In this document: piece after piece, positions 35,701 through 45,618 of the stretch
Position numbering within the stretch: the first letter of the stretch is position 1
How the letters are laid out: every line of letters starts with the position of its first letter
DNA from: Methanococcoides alaskense
Lineage (GTDB): Archaea; Halobacteriota; Methanosarcinia; Methanosarcinales; Methanosarcinaceae
NCBI RefSeq assembly: GCF_027594145.1
Contig: NZ_JAQFFK010000003.1
Span: 434,001 to 498,000, forward strand
Length of the DNA: 64,000 nucleotides
Reading direction: 5' to 3'
The notes under the pieces: model-generated
Seen by the model: the letters and a program-made list of their open reading frames with translations, nothing else
What the model was told of the DNA's origin: nothing
Database searches by the model: none
Made by a program: the position numbers and the translations under genes

Positions 35701-35778
35701 TCATTTTGCTTTTTTCATTTTATGGACTTTACAATGATAGTTATATCCTGCCACTGACCTAAACGATTCGTTACACTA
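35701..35778 (-). other. In-frame extension past TAG completing a C2H2 finger (candidate 2)
   Basis: Beginning with TAG at 35776-35778 the frame stays open for 24 sense codons to TGA at 35701-35703. The two cysteines flank the TAG (C-K-TAG-C), then twelve residues, H, three residues, H: a perfect C-x2-C-x12-H-x3-H. The TAG sits where the seven-finger protein has tyrosine, one base change from TAT or TAC. The W-x-C-x2-C-x-E-S/T-F...GY..H pattern matches the last finger of the 155-aa paralog. Confidence 0.6.
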
Positions 35779-36336
35779 TTTACAAACCCATATCGAATGC
35801 ATATATTCATAACCCTTAATTATATATGTCTTTTTTTTCTTTGAACGCCCGAGTTCAATATATATGGAATGTTTTTTTCGAAGGTGAGCAGCAACCTCCT
35901 CCATATTGTTTCCTATTTTTTCACAAAGTGCACACCTATACTTTCTTGAATTGTGCATTTTTAGAATATGGTCATGAAAACTCTTATTATCAGTAAATTC
36001 CAAATCACAAAAACCGCAAATATTGTCAAATTTAGAGTTTGGGCTGTATTTTATAACTTTTTTACTTGTGTGTTTGTCTTTCACATGCTCTTTAAGTGAA
36101 ATTTCACTCGGAAATAACTGATTACAATGTTTGCAGCGGTTGAATAGGGATGATGTTGTTCCTTCAATAGGCTTATAGCGTGTATCGGGATTGTCTTTTG
36201 TTCCAACTTTCAGCTCGATTGTTGAATATGGCTTTTCTTCAGGTTTAACATCTACATAACAGCAACAATTCATACAGTAATGTCCTGCTCCCGAATTCGA
36301 GCTTGTTGGCTCCCCACAGCGTCTGCATAATGCCAT
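35776..36336 (-). CDS. Zinc-ribbon/C2H2 zinc-finger protein, TAG-terminated
   Basis: 186 aa to a TAG, 211 residues if the TAG is read through. N-terminal zinc ribbon CRRCGEP...CMNCCC (residues 4-27), then C2H2-type fingers at CKHCNQLFPSEISLKEHVKDKH, CGFCDLEF...HILKMH and CALCEKI...HLRKKH. The frame ends WVCK-TAG, inside what is clearly a fourth finger (see the extension feature). ATG with GAGG eight bases upstream. It lies downstream of the paralogous 155-aa gene and hsdR on the same strand. Confidence 0.75.
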   Translation of the reverse strand: MALCRRCGEPTSSNSGAGHYCMNCCCYVDVKPEEKPYSTIELKVGTKDNPDTRYKPIEGTTSSLFNRCKHCNQLFPSEISLKEHVKDKHTSKKVIKYSPNSKFDNICGFCDLEFTDNKSFHDHILKMHNSRKYRCALCEKIGNNMEEVAAHLRKKHSIYIELGRSKKKKTYIIKGYEYMHSIWVCK

Positions 36337-36378
36337 TGTTTATCCTCTAATTATTACGTTTTCATGACTAAATTCCAG

Positions 36379-36846
36379 TCAGCATATCTCACGAAGATGA
36401 TTTTTATAACCCACTTCAAAATCAAATGTTTCACCGCACTCAACACATTCCCATGTTTTTGTCAGATATCGCTCTAAAATTACTGGTGAAGGAATAATTC
36501 CATCATTTCTTTTTTTAATTTCAAAAGGATGTTCTTTTATTATGTGACTAATACTTTCGGATTTATTTTTAATTTCTAACTTGTCACAAAAAAGGCATTG
36601 GTATGTGATAGGATGAACAGCATCTAAGTGAGATTCAAATTCTTCTTTTGAATACGATAAAAAACTGCAATATTTGCAATTATATATAGGTTTGATTTCC
36701 GTGAATATCGATTCTTTTATCACATAATCCGCTTTTCTAAAAAAGAATACATAGCAACCACATTTCCGACAGAAATGTCCCAATTCCGATGTCGTTCCTG
36801 TTATTGTTGTATCCCCACAATGTGGACATTTAGTCAAAATACTCAC
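36379..36846 (-). CDS. Zinc-ribbon/C2H2 zinc-finger protein
   Basis: 155 aa from a GTG; a TTG four codons in is better spaced from GGGAG. N-terminal ribbon CPHCGDT...CRKCGCYV, then finger-like units CKYCSFLSYSKEEFESHLDAVH, CLFCDKLEI...HIIKEH and a final CVECGETFDFEVGYKNHLREIC in which the last ligand is cysteine. It begins 36 bases after the hsdR stop and precedes the 186-aa paralog, so both look like accessory genes of the type I restriction operon. Function is unknown; DNA or RNA binding is likely. Confidence 0.72.
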   Translation of the reverse strand: MSILTKCPHCGDTTITGTTSELGHFCRKCGCYVFFFRKADYVIKESIFTEIKPIYNCKYCSFLSYSKEEFESHLDAVHPITYQCLFCDKLEIKNKSESISHIIKEHPFEIKKRNDGIIPSPVILERYLTKTWECVECGETFDFEVGYKNHLREIC

Positions 36847-36882
36847 TCTCCCACTTAGTCGATATCGCTTCCAGTTCTACTT

Positions 36883-39876
36883 TCATGAAGACAAAGCCAC
36901 GACTTCTTCATTCAGCTTCTTGTAGACGCTCCGAATGAGTATCTCTTTCACCTTACTCGCAAAGTCAGTATCATCCATTATCTTCGCAAAGATGTCCCCA
37001 TTTTGTTCCATACGACCAATCAGAACATCTGTGAAAACGTCCTCAAACCCAAATTTGAAATTGTCTACGGTATTGTTCCTTGCCTGCTTTGAAAGACCTT
37101 CATTTGCTACAAGGTCTGCTTCTATCTGTTCAAAGAAAAGGCGGTCTGCATCAGTGAAATCTGTTCCGAAGCGGTCGTTGAGCACTTTTATGATTTCGGA
37201 AAGATGAGCTAGCTCTTCCTTTTCTTTCCTCATACCTGCTTCAGAAGTAGGGTCAAGTACTCCATTTTCGGGCTGGAGACTGATTGAACCTTCGTTTATC
37301 TTCTGCAAGCGGTAATACTCCAATGCTACTTCATCGTCAAGCTTCAGCATTTTGGAATTATCTGTTCGTGGCAACTTCTTCAGGAGCATGCGACCATATG
37401 CATAGAGTTTTTCCAGTTCCATATCCTGGAATGGCATTATCTGTGACAGGAACGAATAGAGTCTGACGAAGGATGTGAGTGTGTGCCTGAAGTCTTCCTG
37501 TTCTTCTTCGGGTGCAATTCCCCTGTAACGTTCAACGGCAGGGTCTATGTAAGCATTAAGCTGTGCATTGTCCTTCTGAGTATGTCTGTTCTCTGAGCGG
37601 AAGAAAACATTGCAGAAATTGTTGACCTCGGTCTGCCAGAATACCTGTGCAGATTCCAGTCTACCCTTAAGGTCGTAGAGAAGGTTTGGGTTTGTGCTTT
37701 CGCTAAGACTCGTTTGCTGGTAGTAAGGCTGGAATGACAACAGGATATCATCTTTGTCATTTACGAAATCGAGAATGAAAGTGTCTTCCTTACCTGCATG
37801 AGTTCTGTTCAGTCGGGAAAGGGTCTGTACGGCTTTGACACCAGAGAGTGCCTTGTCAACATACATTGTGTGAAGAAGAGGCTGGTCGAATCCGGTCTGA
37901 TACTTCTCAGCTACAAGAAGCAAACGATATTCTTCAGTATTGAACTTCTCAGGCAGTTCTTTTTCACTGAATCCGTTCATTTCAGGTTCTGTAAATGAGT
38001 TGCTATATTCGTCAGTCACTGTTCCTGAAAATGCAACGAGTGCTTTGATATCGGAGTAACCTTTTTCTTTGATGTAGCGGTCGAATTCTTGTTTGTACTT
38101 AACAACGTGTGGGCGTGAAGATGTAACGACCATCGCTTTTGCCTGCCCACCAATCTTTTTCATGGTGACCTGGCGGAAGTGTTCTATCATGACCTCTGTT
38201 TTCTGGGCAATGTTGTAAGGATGAAGTGATACAAACCTTGCAGCTGCTCGTTTTGCCTTCTTCTTGTTAAGAGAGGGGTCGTCCTCAATAGTCTTAGAGA
38301 GCTCGAAGAATGTCTTATAGGTGACATAGTTCTTGAGAACGTCCATGATGAACCCTTCTTCGATTGCCTGTCGCATAGAGTAGAGATGGAATGGCTTTTT
38401 CTGACCGGATTCATCCTCTGTTCCAAAAACATCGAGAGTTTTGGATTTAGGGGTTGCTGTAAAGGCATAGAAGCTCAGGTTTTTCTGTTGTCCCCTAGAT
38501 GCCATCACCTTTCGCATCTGGTCTTCAGCATCGTCATCTTCTTCCCCACCCTCTTTAGAAATAGTATCCATGTCGGTAGCTGCAAGTATTACCTTCATCT
38601 TTTCCGAGGATTTGCCACCCTGAGAACTGTGAGCTTCATCAACGATTACGGCATACTTCCTTGCAGGCATATCTTCCACTTTGTCGATGATGAATGGGAA
38701 TTTCTGCAATGTAGTAATGATGATGTTTGTACCGGAATTGAGAGCGGATGCCAGTTGCTTTGAATCCTTGTCAATCTTCTGGACAACGCCTTGTGTATGT
38801 TCGAACTGGAAAATAGTATCCTGAAGCTGTTTGTCAAGCACCCTACGGTCGGTGATGACTACTACTGAATCGAATACCCTGTTGTCATCGTTGTCATAGA
38901 GGCACGATAGATGGTAGGCAAGCCATGCGATTGAATTGCTTTTCCCACTGCCTGCGGAGTGCTCTATGAGATAGTTCTTGCCTGAACCGTTCTTGTGTGT
39001 GTCTGCTGAAAGTTTGCGTACCACATCGAGCTGGTGGAACCGTGGGAAAATCATGGATTCCTTTTTGAGAAGTTTTCCGTCCATCTCATATTTTTCAACC
39101 TGCAAGTGCAGGAACCGACCGATGATATCAAGCCAACTATCTTTCTCCCACACTTGTTCCCAGAGATATGATGTTCTGTAACCGTGAGGATTGACCGGAT
39201 TACCTTCTCCTCCATCACATCCACGATTGAATGGAAGGTATCGTGTGGTTTTACCGGTCAATTTTGTGGTCATGTACGCTTCATCGGTATCAACTGCAAA
39301 GTGTACAAGAGCCCTCTTCTTGAACTTGAACAGAAGCTCGTTCGGTTCTCTGTCGAACATGAACTGCTTTTTGGCATTATCCACGTTCTGTCCTGTGAAC
39401 TGATTCTTCAATTCCACAGTAGCTACAGGCAACCCATTGATGCTTAACAGCATGTCAATGGATTTCTCGCTTTTAAGACTATAATGAACCTGTCTGGTGA
39501 CAGTTAGATTGTTCATCCTATACAGCTTCTGGGTTTCAGGATTAAGACCGCTCACGGGCTTGAAGAACACAGTGTCATAATGGACACCCATGTCTGTGAA
39601 CCCATTGCGAAGTACATCCAACATCCCCTTGTTGTCAAGTTCATTCTGGAGCCTTTTCAGAACCTTAGTCTCAACGATTCCTCCATGTATGGAAACTGAC
39701 TTATCCCATTTATCTGGTTGGCTTTCCTTCAGGAACGATAACATCACACCCTTATCCAATGCAAGTTCCTTGTCATAATTAGCAGGGTTCCCTTGTTTGT
39801 ACCCGCCTTCTTCAAGGAGGTGGCTTTCAATAGCTTCTTCAAAGGCTTTTTCTGTGTGAATCTGAGTTGAAGTCAT
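36883..39876 (-). CDS. hsdR: Type I restriction enzyme subunit R
   Basis: About 997 aa. The N-terminal nuclease domain has the PD-(D/E)XK core near LPVATVELKNQFTG (about residue 160). The translocase follows: EHSAGSGKSNSIAWLAYHL (Walker A), VVITDRRVLDKQL, IVDEAHSSQGG (DEAH box), FTATPKSKTLDVFG and the QTLSRLNRTHAGK motif VI region. A helical C-terminal domain that contacts the methylase completes it. The ATG at 39876 has GGAG nine bases upstream; one at 39891 is also open. Fourth gene of the operon after the GmrSD-like gene; intact. Confidence 0.93.
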   Translation of the reverse strand: MTSTQIHTEKAFEEAIESHLLEEGGYKQGNPANYDKELALDKGVMLSFLKESQPDKWDKSVSIHGGIVETKVLKRLQNELDNKGMLDVLRNGFTDMGVHYDTVFFKPVSGLNPETQKLYRMNNLTVTRQVHYSLKSEKSIDMLLSINGLPVATVELKNQFTGQNVDNAKKQFMFDREPNELLFKFKKRALVHFAVDTDEAYMTTKLTGKTTRYLPFNRGCDGGEGNPVNPHGYRTSYLWEQVWEKDSWLDIIGRFLHLQVEKYEMDGKLLKKESMIFPRFHQLDVVRKLSADTHKNGSGKNYLIEHSAGSGKSNSIAWLAYHLSCLYDNDDNRVFDSVVVITDRRVLDKQLQDTIFQFEHTQGVVQKIDKDSKQLASALNSGTNIIITTLQKFPFIIDKVEDMPARKYAVIVDEAHSSQGGKSSEKMKVILAATDMDTISKEGGEEDDDAEDQMRKVMASRGQQKNLSFYAFTATPKSKTLDVFGTEDESGQKKPFHLYSMRQAIEEGFIMDVLKNYVTYKTFFELSKTIEDDPSLNKKKAKRAAARFVSLHPYNIAQKTEVMIEHFRQVTMKKIGGQAKAMVVTSSRPHVVKYKQEFDRYIKEKGYSDIKALVAFSGTVTDEYSNSFTEPEMNGFSEKELPEKFNTEEYRLLLVAEKYQTGFDQPLLHTMYVDKALSGVKAVQTLSRLNRTHAGKEDTFILDFVNDKDDILLSFQPYYQQTSLSESTNPNLLYDLKGRLESAQVFWQTEVNNFCNVFFRSENRHTQKDNAQLNAYIDPAVERYRGIAPEEEQEDFRHTLTSFVRLYSFLSQIMPFQDMELEKLYAYGRMLLKKLPRTDNSKMLKLDDEVALEYYRLQKINEGSISLQPENGVLDPTSEAGMRKEKEELAHLSEIIKVLNDRFGTDFTDADRLFFEQIEADLVANEGLSKQARNNTVDNFKFGFEDVFTDVLIGRMEQNGDIFAKIMDDTDFASKVKEILIRSVYKKLNEEVVALSS

Positions 39877-39920
39877 TAATAAATACTCCATACATGAGGA
39901 ATTATTGACAAATTATGATG

Positions 39921-41717
39921 TTATAGAGAGTAGTAATACTCTTTAATCTTTTTTGCAATCAATTCTCTTCTTTTTATCAAGAACTCATCATAATCTTTGA
40001 TGTCCATTGAGAATACATCTTCAGGAATACAGTTCATCTTCAGGTTCTCATGGAAAACGTTTTCATCACAGATTGCACCATACTTTGCATTTCCTGTAGC
40101 ACATTGCTCTTTCAATTCATTGAAATATATGTCTGGAGCTTTGCTACCAACCTGTATATTGATTTCACTCTGCATGTAAACATAGTTGGCAATCTGATTG
40201 TAGCGTCCTCTTTTGAGACCGTTTTTCTTCAGATATTCTCTTGGAAATATATGGTGGATATCTCCATGATGACTGATTAAATCGTCTACAGTGATGTCTT
40301 TTGACAGAAAACCCTGGTCTTTGTTCTTTACCTGTGATGCAAGATATACGTTGAAATAAGGGCTGCTTGAAACTGAGGAGTCCAGATTCTGTATCAGTCC
40401 GACATCAAAGAAGGTGTCTGAAAGTTCTGCCTGTTCAACGCTCCTCAGATATTCTCCAAAGTCCTTGGTAGCGATGTTTTTGATATCTCGGTCAAATTCA
40501 GATTCAGGAGAACTGGAGTATCTTCCGGTGAGAACTGAAAGTACAAACCATCTACGTACATATTTCCCGATGTCAGCTGGTTTGTAACCCATTGATTTTA
40601 ATTTTAAGTAAACTATGTAGGCAAAGTTTAGGGAATTCTGTGAACGGATAAGTTTGGAAGAAATAAATCCTGCCGACCTTATTATCATCAGGAATCTCTG
40701 GAAACTATGTTCGTTCATAAACTTGTAAATACCCTGTTCCAGTGTCTCAAATGACTGTTTTGCAATCTCTTCTTCATAGGTTCTGGTTTCGAAATTCCTT
40801 CCTGAAAGCAAACCTACTAGGTCAGAAAGTCTTCCTCTTTCAAATTCCGATGTGAAAACTACCCTTAGCATATCTGTGTACCTTGGGTCGTAAAGGTCAT
40901 CATTCTCATTCTTCAACCAGGACATTTTTCGGAAGTATTCTGTTGAAGAGAACTCCGTATCAACATCTCTTATCTGTTCATAAAATTCCGGTGCTACAGC
41001 CATATGGCAAAAGTAGTCGATAGCTTTTCTGATAGTGGAACCATTATAATCTTCATTTGCAGCTATCTTTGACATTGCAAAATCAGCCTGACTTAAAGTT
41101 ACTCCCTTGGAGTTTATCCTTATGAAAACCTCAGTTACTGTTTCAATGTCAAGGTCAGAATCCAATTCTATCAGACCGAGTTGTTTGTTGGTAATATTCT
41201 TCAGATTTTCAAGGGTATTTTCAACATGTATTTCATCAACATCTGGATTTTTCTCACAATAATCTTTGAAAAACCGAATTAATCCCACTTCTTTATTGAT
41301 AAGTGGAGATATATCATGAATCCAAGAATTGTCTTTCTCAATTGCAGAATTTAGAACCTCAAATCGTTCTTTAATAGGATGGAAAGCTATCCTTATCTTT
41401 GTTTTTTTGTAATTACTATCGATAATATAATTGCCCAGAATGGCAGCATTTAGAGCCATCACTCTCTGTTGACCATCAATCAGAATTTTCTTTCCTTCGG
41501 AAACGGTTCCATCCTTAAGTTTAACATTTGGATTTCTCCATGCAATGAGATAACCAATCGGATAACCCTGATACAATGAATCCATAAGGTCTCTGACCTG
41601 TGTAGAATTCCATACAAAGGGTCTCTGAATCTCAGGTATTGCTATCTCACCAGACTTTACCCAGCTCAATACTGCCTCAATTGACTGTGGGTTTACTGTA
41701 TATTTTTGAGTTTTCAT
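39921..41717 (-). CDS. DUF262/DUF1524 GmrSD-like protein inside the type I operon
   Basis: A 598-aa protein. The N-terminal DUF262 ParB-like nucleotidase domain carries [31 protein letters not shown] and [11 protein letters not shown]. The C-terminal part has an HNH-like site, [18 protein letters not shown], as in DUF1524. The fused two-domain form resembles GmrSD, a modification-dependent nuclease against glucosylated phage DNA. Its ATG overlaps the hsdS stop by four bases (ATGA), so it is translated with the S subunit. Confidence 0.82.
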   Translation of the reverse strand: MKTQKYTVNPQSIEAVLSWVKSGEIAIPEIQRPFVWNSTQVRDLMDSLYQGYPIGYLIAWRNPNVKLKDGTVSEGKKILIDGQQRVMALNAAILGNYIIDSNYKKTKIRIAFHPIKERFEVLNSAIEKDNSWIHDISPLINKEVGLIRFFKDYCEKNPDVDEIHVENTLENLKNITNKQLGLIELDSDLDIETVTEVFIRINSKGVTLSQADFAMSKIAANEDYNGSTIRKAIDYFCHMAVAPEFYEQIRDVDTEFSSTEYFRKMSWLKNENDDLYDPRYTDMLRVVFTSEFERGRLSDLVGLLSGRNFETRTYEEEIAKQSFETLEQGIYKFMNEHSFQRFLMIIRSAGFISSKLIRSQNSLNFAYIVYLKLKSMGYKPADIGKYVRRWFVLSVLTGRYSSSPESEFDRDIKNIATKDFGEYLRSVEQAELSDTFFDVGLIQNLDSSVSSSPYFNVYLASQVKNKDQGFLSKDITVDDLISHHGDIHHIFPREYLKKNGLKRGRYNQIANYVYMQSEINIQVGSKAPDIYFNELKEQCATGNAKYGAICDENVFHENLKMNCIPEDVFSMDIKDYDEFLIKRRELIAKKIKEYYYSL

Positions 41718-42991
41718 TCAAGTACCCCAATTTCTTTTCTAACATCAATTTTACCTGTTACTGCTTCAGAGATGAGTGATGTGCGATATTCTTGTAGGAA
41801 GGAGATTTGACTTTGGATTTTGGCTATCATTCTAGTTGAATTTATGATAGTTGAATTTATTAAATCTGTAATTAAATTCTGTTCGGAACAAGTTGGAAAT
41901 GGAATTAATAGATTAGCAATAAAATCCCAATTTGCACGTGGCATCTTTGAACCATAAGTGGAACTATTTACTTCTGTTATAAAATCTTCAGATAAACATC
42001 GATAGTACAAGAAATCAGAGGTAATGAGATTACTATGTCTTAAAACTAATATTTCACTTACACAAATTCCAGCCTCTTGAGCTTTATAGACTTTTGCAAG
42101 ATATGGTCTCAATTTTCCAAATAGAACATCGTCTTCATTAAAAACAATACCTTCAGATTCAAAAGCATTATCAGAATCTAAATTAACCAATTTTCCAGTC
42201 CAACTTTCAATATTTTCTAAGGCAATTTTTAAAGAACCATATGCTTCTTGTTTTTCCCTTGTTTGATTTGCCAAATACTTTAATTTCTTAATCTCCCAAT
42301 GCTCCGGCACTTCTCCCAGCCACTCAATACCCGAATCCTTCATAGGCACATCTGGATTAAGTCCCTTCGTCACTGCCTGATTGATAATTGCAGTTCGTTC
42401 CTCTTTTAGCAGTTCGATTTGCTTCTGCTTCTTTTCGATGAGGGCGCCAATTTGAGATGTTTTTTGGTCGAGGAAGGTGCCGATGGATTGTTGTTCAGTA
42501 AGAGGTGGAAATGCTAATCGGAGGTTCTGAAAATTTTCTTTTGAGAGATATTGTTGGATTGCACCTGAACCAAGTGATTGTAGTCTTTCACTACTTGCAT
42601 TCATTAAATGATAAAGATAGTTGGAATTTAATTTACTATCAGGTACTATCCCAATGAATGTCTGGTTGGAGAGAAGAGGTTCTTTTACAATTGCTGTTGA
42701 ACCCATAGTACAGCTGCAAGAACAAAGGACTGTTCCAATAGGATAAACCTTGAGGTTCATTGATTCAATTACTTCATTACTAACAAGTTGATTGGATTTT
42801 GATTTTGAGATATCTTTTCCTTCAAAATCTTCAATTCTAATCCATGGGGTGCCAATGTTAGAAAAAGTGGGTTTGTCGCGCATTGGGACTATCATTTGTG
42901 TATGATAACCAAGTTTGTTAACTACCCAATGCTCCGGCACTTCTCCCAGCCACTCAATACCCGAATCCTTGTATGCAGGATATGGCTTCAT
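41714..42991 (-). CDS. hsdS: Type I specificity subunit S
   Basis: A 425-aa subunit with two target recognition domains, each opened by the same block, [15 protein letters not shown] (residues about 7-22 and 212-227), and each ended by a conserved helix (for example [17 protein letters not shown]). The two blocks are identical over 46 bases of DNA. Each domain reads one half of a bipartite site; the sites cannot be deduced here. Its start overlaps the hsdM stop and its stop overlaps the DUF262 gene. Confidence 0.93.
   Translation of the reverse strand: MKPYPAYKDSGIEWLGEVPEHWVVNKLGYHTQMIVPMRDKPTFSNIGTPWIRIEDFEGKDISKSKSNQLVSNEVIESMNLKVYPIGTVLCSCSCTMGSTAIVKEPLLSNQTFIGIVPDSKLNSNYLYHLMNASSERLQSLGSGAIQQYLSKENFQNLRLAFPPLTEQQSIGTFLDQKTSQIGALIEKKQKQIELLKEERTAIINQAVTKGLNPDVPMKDSGIEWLGEVPEHWEIKKLKYLANQTREKQEAYGSLKIALENIESWTGKLVNLDSDNAFESEGIVFNEDDVLFGKLRPYLAKVYKAQEAGICVSEILVLRHSNLITSDFLYYRCLSEDFITEVNSSTYGSKMPRANWDFIANLLIPFPTCSEQNLITDLINSTIINSTRMIAKIQSQISFLQEYRTSLISEAVTGKIDVRKEIGVLE
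42295..42340 (-). repeat. 46-bp direct repeat in hsdS, inner copy
   Basis: Identical to 42925-42970. Encodes the conserved block that opens the second target recognition domain. Confidence 0.85.
42925..42970 (-). repeat. 46-bp direct repeat in hsdS, outer copy
   Basis: Identical to 42295-42340. Encodes the conserved block that opens the first target recognition domain. Confidence 0.85.
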
Positions 42992-44991
42992 TCACTTACA
43001 GCCTCCTTAAGCAGACCTTCCATCTCTTCTTCAAGAACCATGATATCTGTCCTTATATCATCGAGACTGCGAAGTGGAGTGTAATTGTAGAATTCCTTTG
43101 TGAAATTAAGCTCGTAGCCAATCTTCGTCTTGCTATCATCAATCCATGCATCAGGAATGTGTGGGATGACTTCACGCTCGAAATATGCCTGTACATCTTC
43201 CTTCAAATGAATGTTCTCATAGTCACGGAGGTTTGCATCGGGTTCTTGTTCACCTTTCTTTGTGCAGACATCAGCAGTTTCATCCTGTTCGGAGAGAGCT
43301 TTGAGAATGGTCTTGAGAAGTGGTGGATTGATATCGATGCCAGACTTCTTGATATGCTGTTTCAGAACTTTTGTGAATTCATCACGGTTCTTATAGAGCT
43401 TGTCGGAATCCATGGACGAAAGCATCTTAAGGAGGGAATCCTGCAAACGTTTGCCTTCCACTATTTCCTTCTCTGCCGCTTCACCTTTCTTCTTGCTCGA
43501 AGCAATATTGACGAAACCCTTTTCTTCCTTCAGCCTCTCGATTCGTTCTTCACTTGCCTGGAAATTGAGCTTCAGAGGTCTTTCTATGGTAATTCGCTGA
43601 TATCCGAAATCCTCATTGTCGAAAATCTTAGAGAACTCGCTTTCCTTGAAATCGCCATAGAGTTTAGTGATAGTGTTGATGTTGTCAGAACTAACCTCAT
43701 TGCGTTTGTTACCTAGGCTTTTCTTCATCTTATTGTAGAAGTCCACGGCATTGATAAGCTGTATTTTTCCTGCCCTTTTAGCTTCTTTTCGGTTAGTAAC
43801 TATCCATATGTAGGTAGAGATGGGGGTGTTATAGAACAACTGGTTAGGTAAAGCCACGATAGCCTCAAGCATATCGTTCTCGATAATCCATCTTCTAATC
43901 TCACTTTCACCTTTTCCAGCACTTCCTGTGAAAAGCGTAGAACCATTAAAGACGATACCTATACGTGAACCGATGTTGTCATGTTTCATCTTTGAAATCA
44001 TGTGCTGAAGGAAAAGGAACGAACCATCATTTATCTTTGGCAAACCTGCACCGAATCTTCCATCATGTCCCCTACCTTCACTCTCGGCTTTGATGAACTT
44101 CTCCACCTTCTTCCATTCGACACCAAACGGAGGATTGGAAAGCATATAATCAAATTTTTCAGCTTCTAACCCATCTTCTGTAAAGGAATTACCGAATTTC
44201 ATGTTGTAAGCATTCTGACCCTTGATGAGCATGTCTGATTTGCATATTGCATAGGATTCATCATTGAGTTCCTGTCCAAATACTTCCAGCCTTGCATCAG
44301 GATTGAGCTCTTTAAGATATTCTTCTGCAACAGAGAGCATACCTCCGGTACCACAGGCAGGGTCATAGAGTGTTTTAACAATACCTTCCTGTGTAAGTAT
44401 GTCTCTATCATTTACGAAAAGTAGGTTTACCATTAGTCTGATAACTTCTCTTGGTGTAAAATGATGTCCAGCAGTCTCGTTGGAAAGCTCAGAGAATTTG
44501 CGTATCAGTTCTTCAAAGAGATATCCCATTTCGACATTACTTACTTTATCAGGATGTAAGTCTACCTCGGCAAATCTCTTGACAACAAGATAGAGAAGGT
44601 CTTTTTTATCTAATTCTCTTATTTGCTCATCAAATTTGAAATACTCAATGATATTTCTAGCATCCTCTGAAAAACCGTTGATGTAGTTTGAGAGATTGGC
44701 AGCAATGTTGTTAGGGTCTGCTTTCAAGCTCTGGAAATCATACTTGCTTTGGTTATGAAAATTAAAGCCTGCGACCTTATTGAGTACGGGGTCAGTGTTC
44801 TCGATATTCATACTTGCCATTTTTGGAAGATAATCCAGAACCTTCTGTTTTGTGGGTTCAAGGACACAATCCAGCCTTCTCAATACAGTGAGTGGAAGAA
44901 TGACCTTACCATAATCTGCCTGTTTGTAGTCGCCCCTAAGAAGGTCAGCGATGCTCCAAAGGAAATTAGCGTTTTCTGTTACGTTGACCAT
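42988..44991 (-). CDS. hsdM: Type I DNA methyltransferase subunit M
   Basis: A 667-aa N6-adenine methyltransferase. An N-terminal helical domain (about 1-160) is followed by the methylase: HHFTPREVIRLM, YDPACGTGGMLSVAEEYL (AdoMet motif I) and MLSNPPFGVEWKK (catalytic NPPF). The C-terminal part, from about 470, is a long helical extension. With two S-bound copies it methylates host DNA and guides R. First gene of the operon hsdM-hsdS-gmrSD-hsdR; complete. Confidence 0.94.
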   Translation of the reverse strand: MVNVTENANFLWSIADLLRGDYKQADYGKVILPLTVLRRLDCVLEPTKQKVLDYLPKMASMNIENTDPVLNKVAGFNFHNQSKYDFQSLKADPNNIAANLSNYINGFSEDARNIIEYFKFDEQIRELDKKDLLYLVVKRFAEVDLHPDKVSNVEMGYLFEELIRKFSELSNETAGHHFTPREVIRLMVNLLFVNDRDILTQEGIVKTLYDPACGTGGMLSVAEEYLKELNPDARLEVFGQELNDESYAICKSDMLIKGQNAYNMKFGNSFTEDGLEAEKFDYMLSNPPFGVEWKKVEKFIKAESEGRGHDGRFGAGLPKINDGSFLFLQHMISKMKHDNIGSRIGIVFNGSTLFTGSAGKGESEIRRWIIENDMLEAIVALPNQLFYNTPISTYIWIVTNRKEAKRAGKIQLINAVDFYNKMKKSLGNKRNEVSSDNINTITKLYGDFKESEFSKIFDNEDFGYQRITIERPLKLNFQASEERIERLKEEKGFVNIASSKKKGEAAEKEIVEGKRLQDSLLKMLSSMDSDKLYKNRDEFTKVLKQHIKKSGIDINPPLLKTILKALSEQDETADVCTKKGEQEPDANLRDYENIHLKEDVQAYFEREVIPHIPDAWIDDSKTKIGYELNFTKEFYNYTPLRSLDDIRTDIMVLEEEMEGLLKEAVSE

Positions 44992-45308
44992 GTTAACAAT
45001 CTCTTTGATGAAAGGGTATGTTTGATTATTATTAATAATAAAATTAAAGTGAATATTTTATGATGGCTGATACTGATTGCTAAGCATTATAAATTTATTG
45101 ATTTTATTTCAATATCAACATCTCTCCCAATCCTATTAATTTAGGTTCAAGCTTTGAATGATGGGAAGATGGTATAATACTGCATTTTGAGAATAAATTT
45201 GGTCGTGTACCCATATGCAATGGTCAAATACCGCCTGCTGAATGATGGGACTTTACAATAGGCGATATAACTTCTATGTAACTCTTTTTTCATTCAAAAC
45301 AGTATTAG
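44992..45308. other. Upstream region of the type I operon
   Basis: AT-rich stretch that must contain the hsdM promoter on the minus strand. No gene or clear repeat is seen apart from short AT runs. Confidence 0.3.
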
Positions 45309-45535
45309 GATTCCATAAAGACCATCTTGCCGGACTATGATATAAGGAAAGAATGGTTGAGGGTCAATGGGAAAATGTTGAATGTTTGATGAGTATTATT
45401 TATTATTTAGGTATGAAATTACTAATTTAAGGCATCAGTATTATCTTAAAAGGCTTGTATCATGGGCTGAAATTGAACTTGATGCAAATCCTTTATTATC
45501 AATGGAAATGAAAGAGAAGATTAAGAAAACATAAC
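45309..45535 (+). pseudogene. Fragment of a YgjP-like metallopeptidase gene plus small downstream frame
   Basis: A fragment of about 220 bases homologous to 50263-50490. It encodes the C-terminal end of the DUF45/YgjP-like hydrolase (DYDIRKEWLRVNGKMLNV) and then the end of a short frame (HQYYLKRLVSWAEIELDAN...). The HExxH part is missing and the short frame is broken near its start. Differences from the other copy are mainly at third codon positions, so both copies derive from once-coding genes. Confidence 0.65.
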
Positions 45536-45618
45536 CTTCTTAACTTTTTAGAATTTATGGGCTTCAAAAGTAACAAAGCAGGGACATACTCTATTTGTAA
45601 GTTGCCAATACTTTATTA

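Noticed and set aside
42973-43716. Plus-strand frame of 247 codons opposite hsdM
   Set aside because: Antisense of a clear hsdM coding region; the composition is that of a shadow frame.
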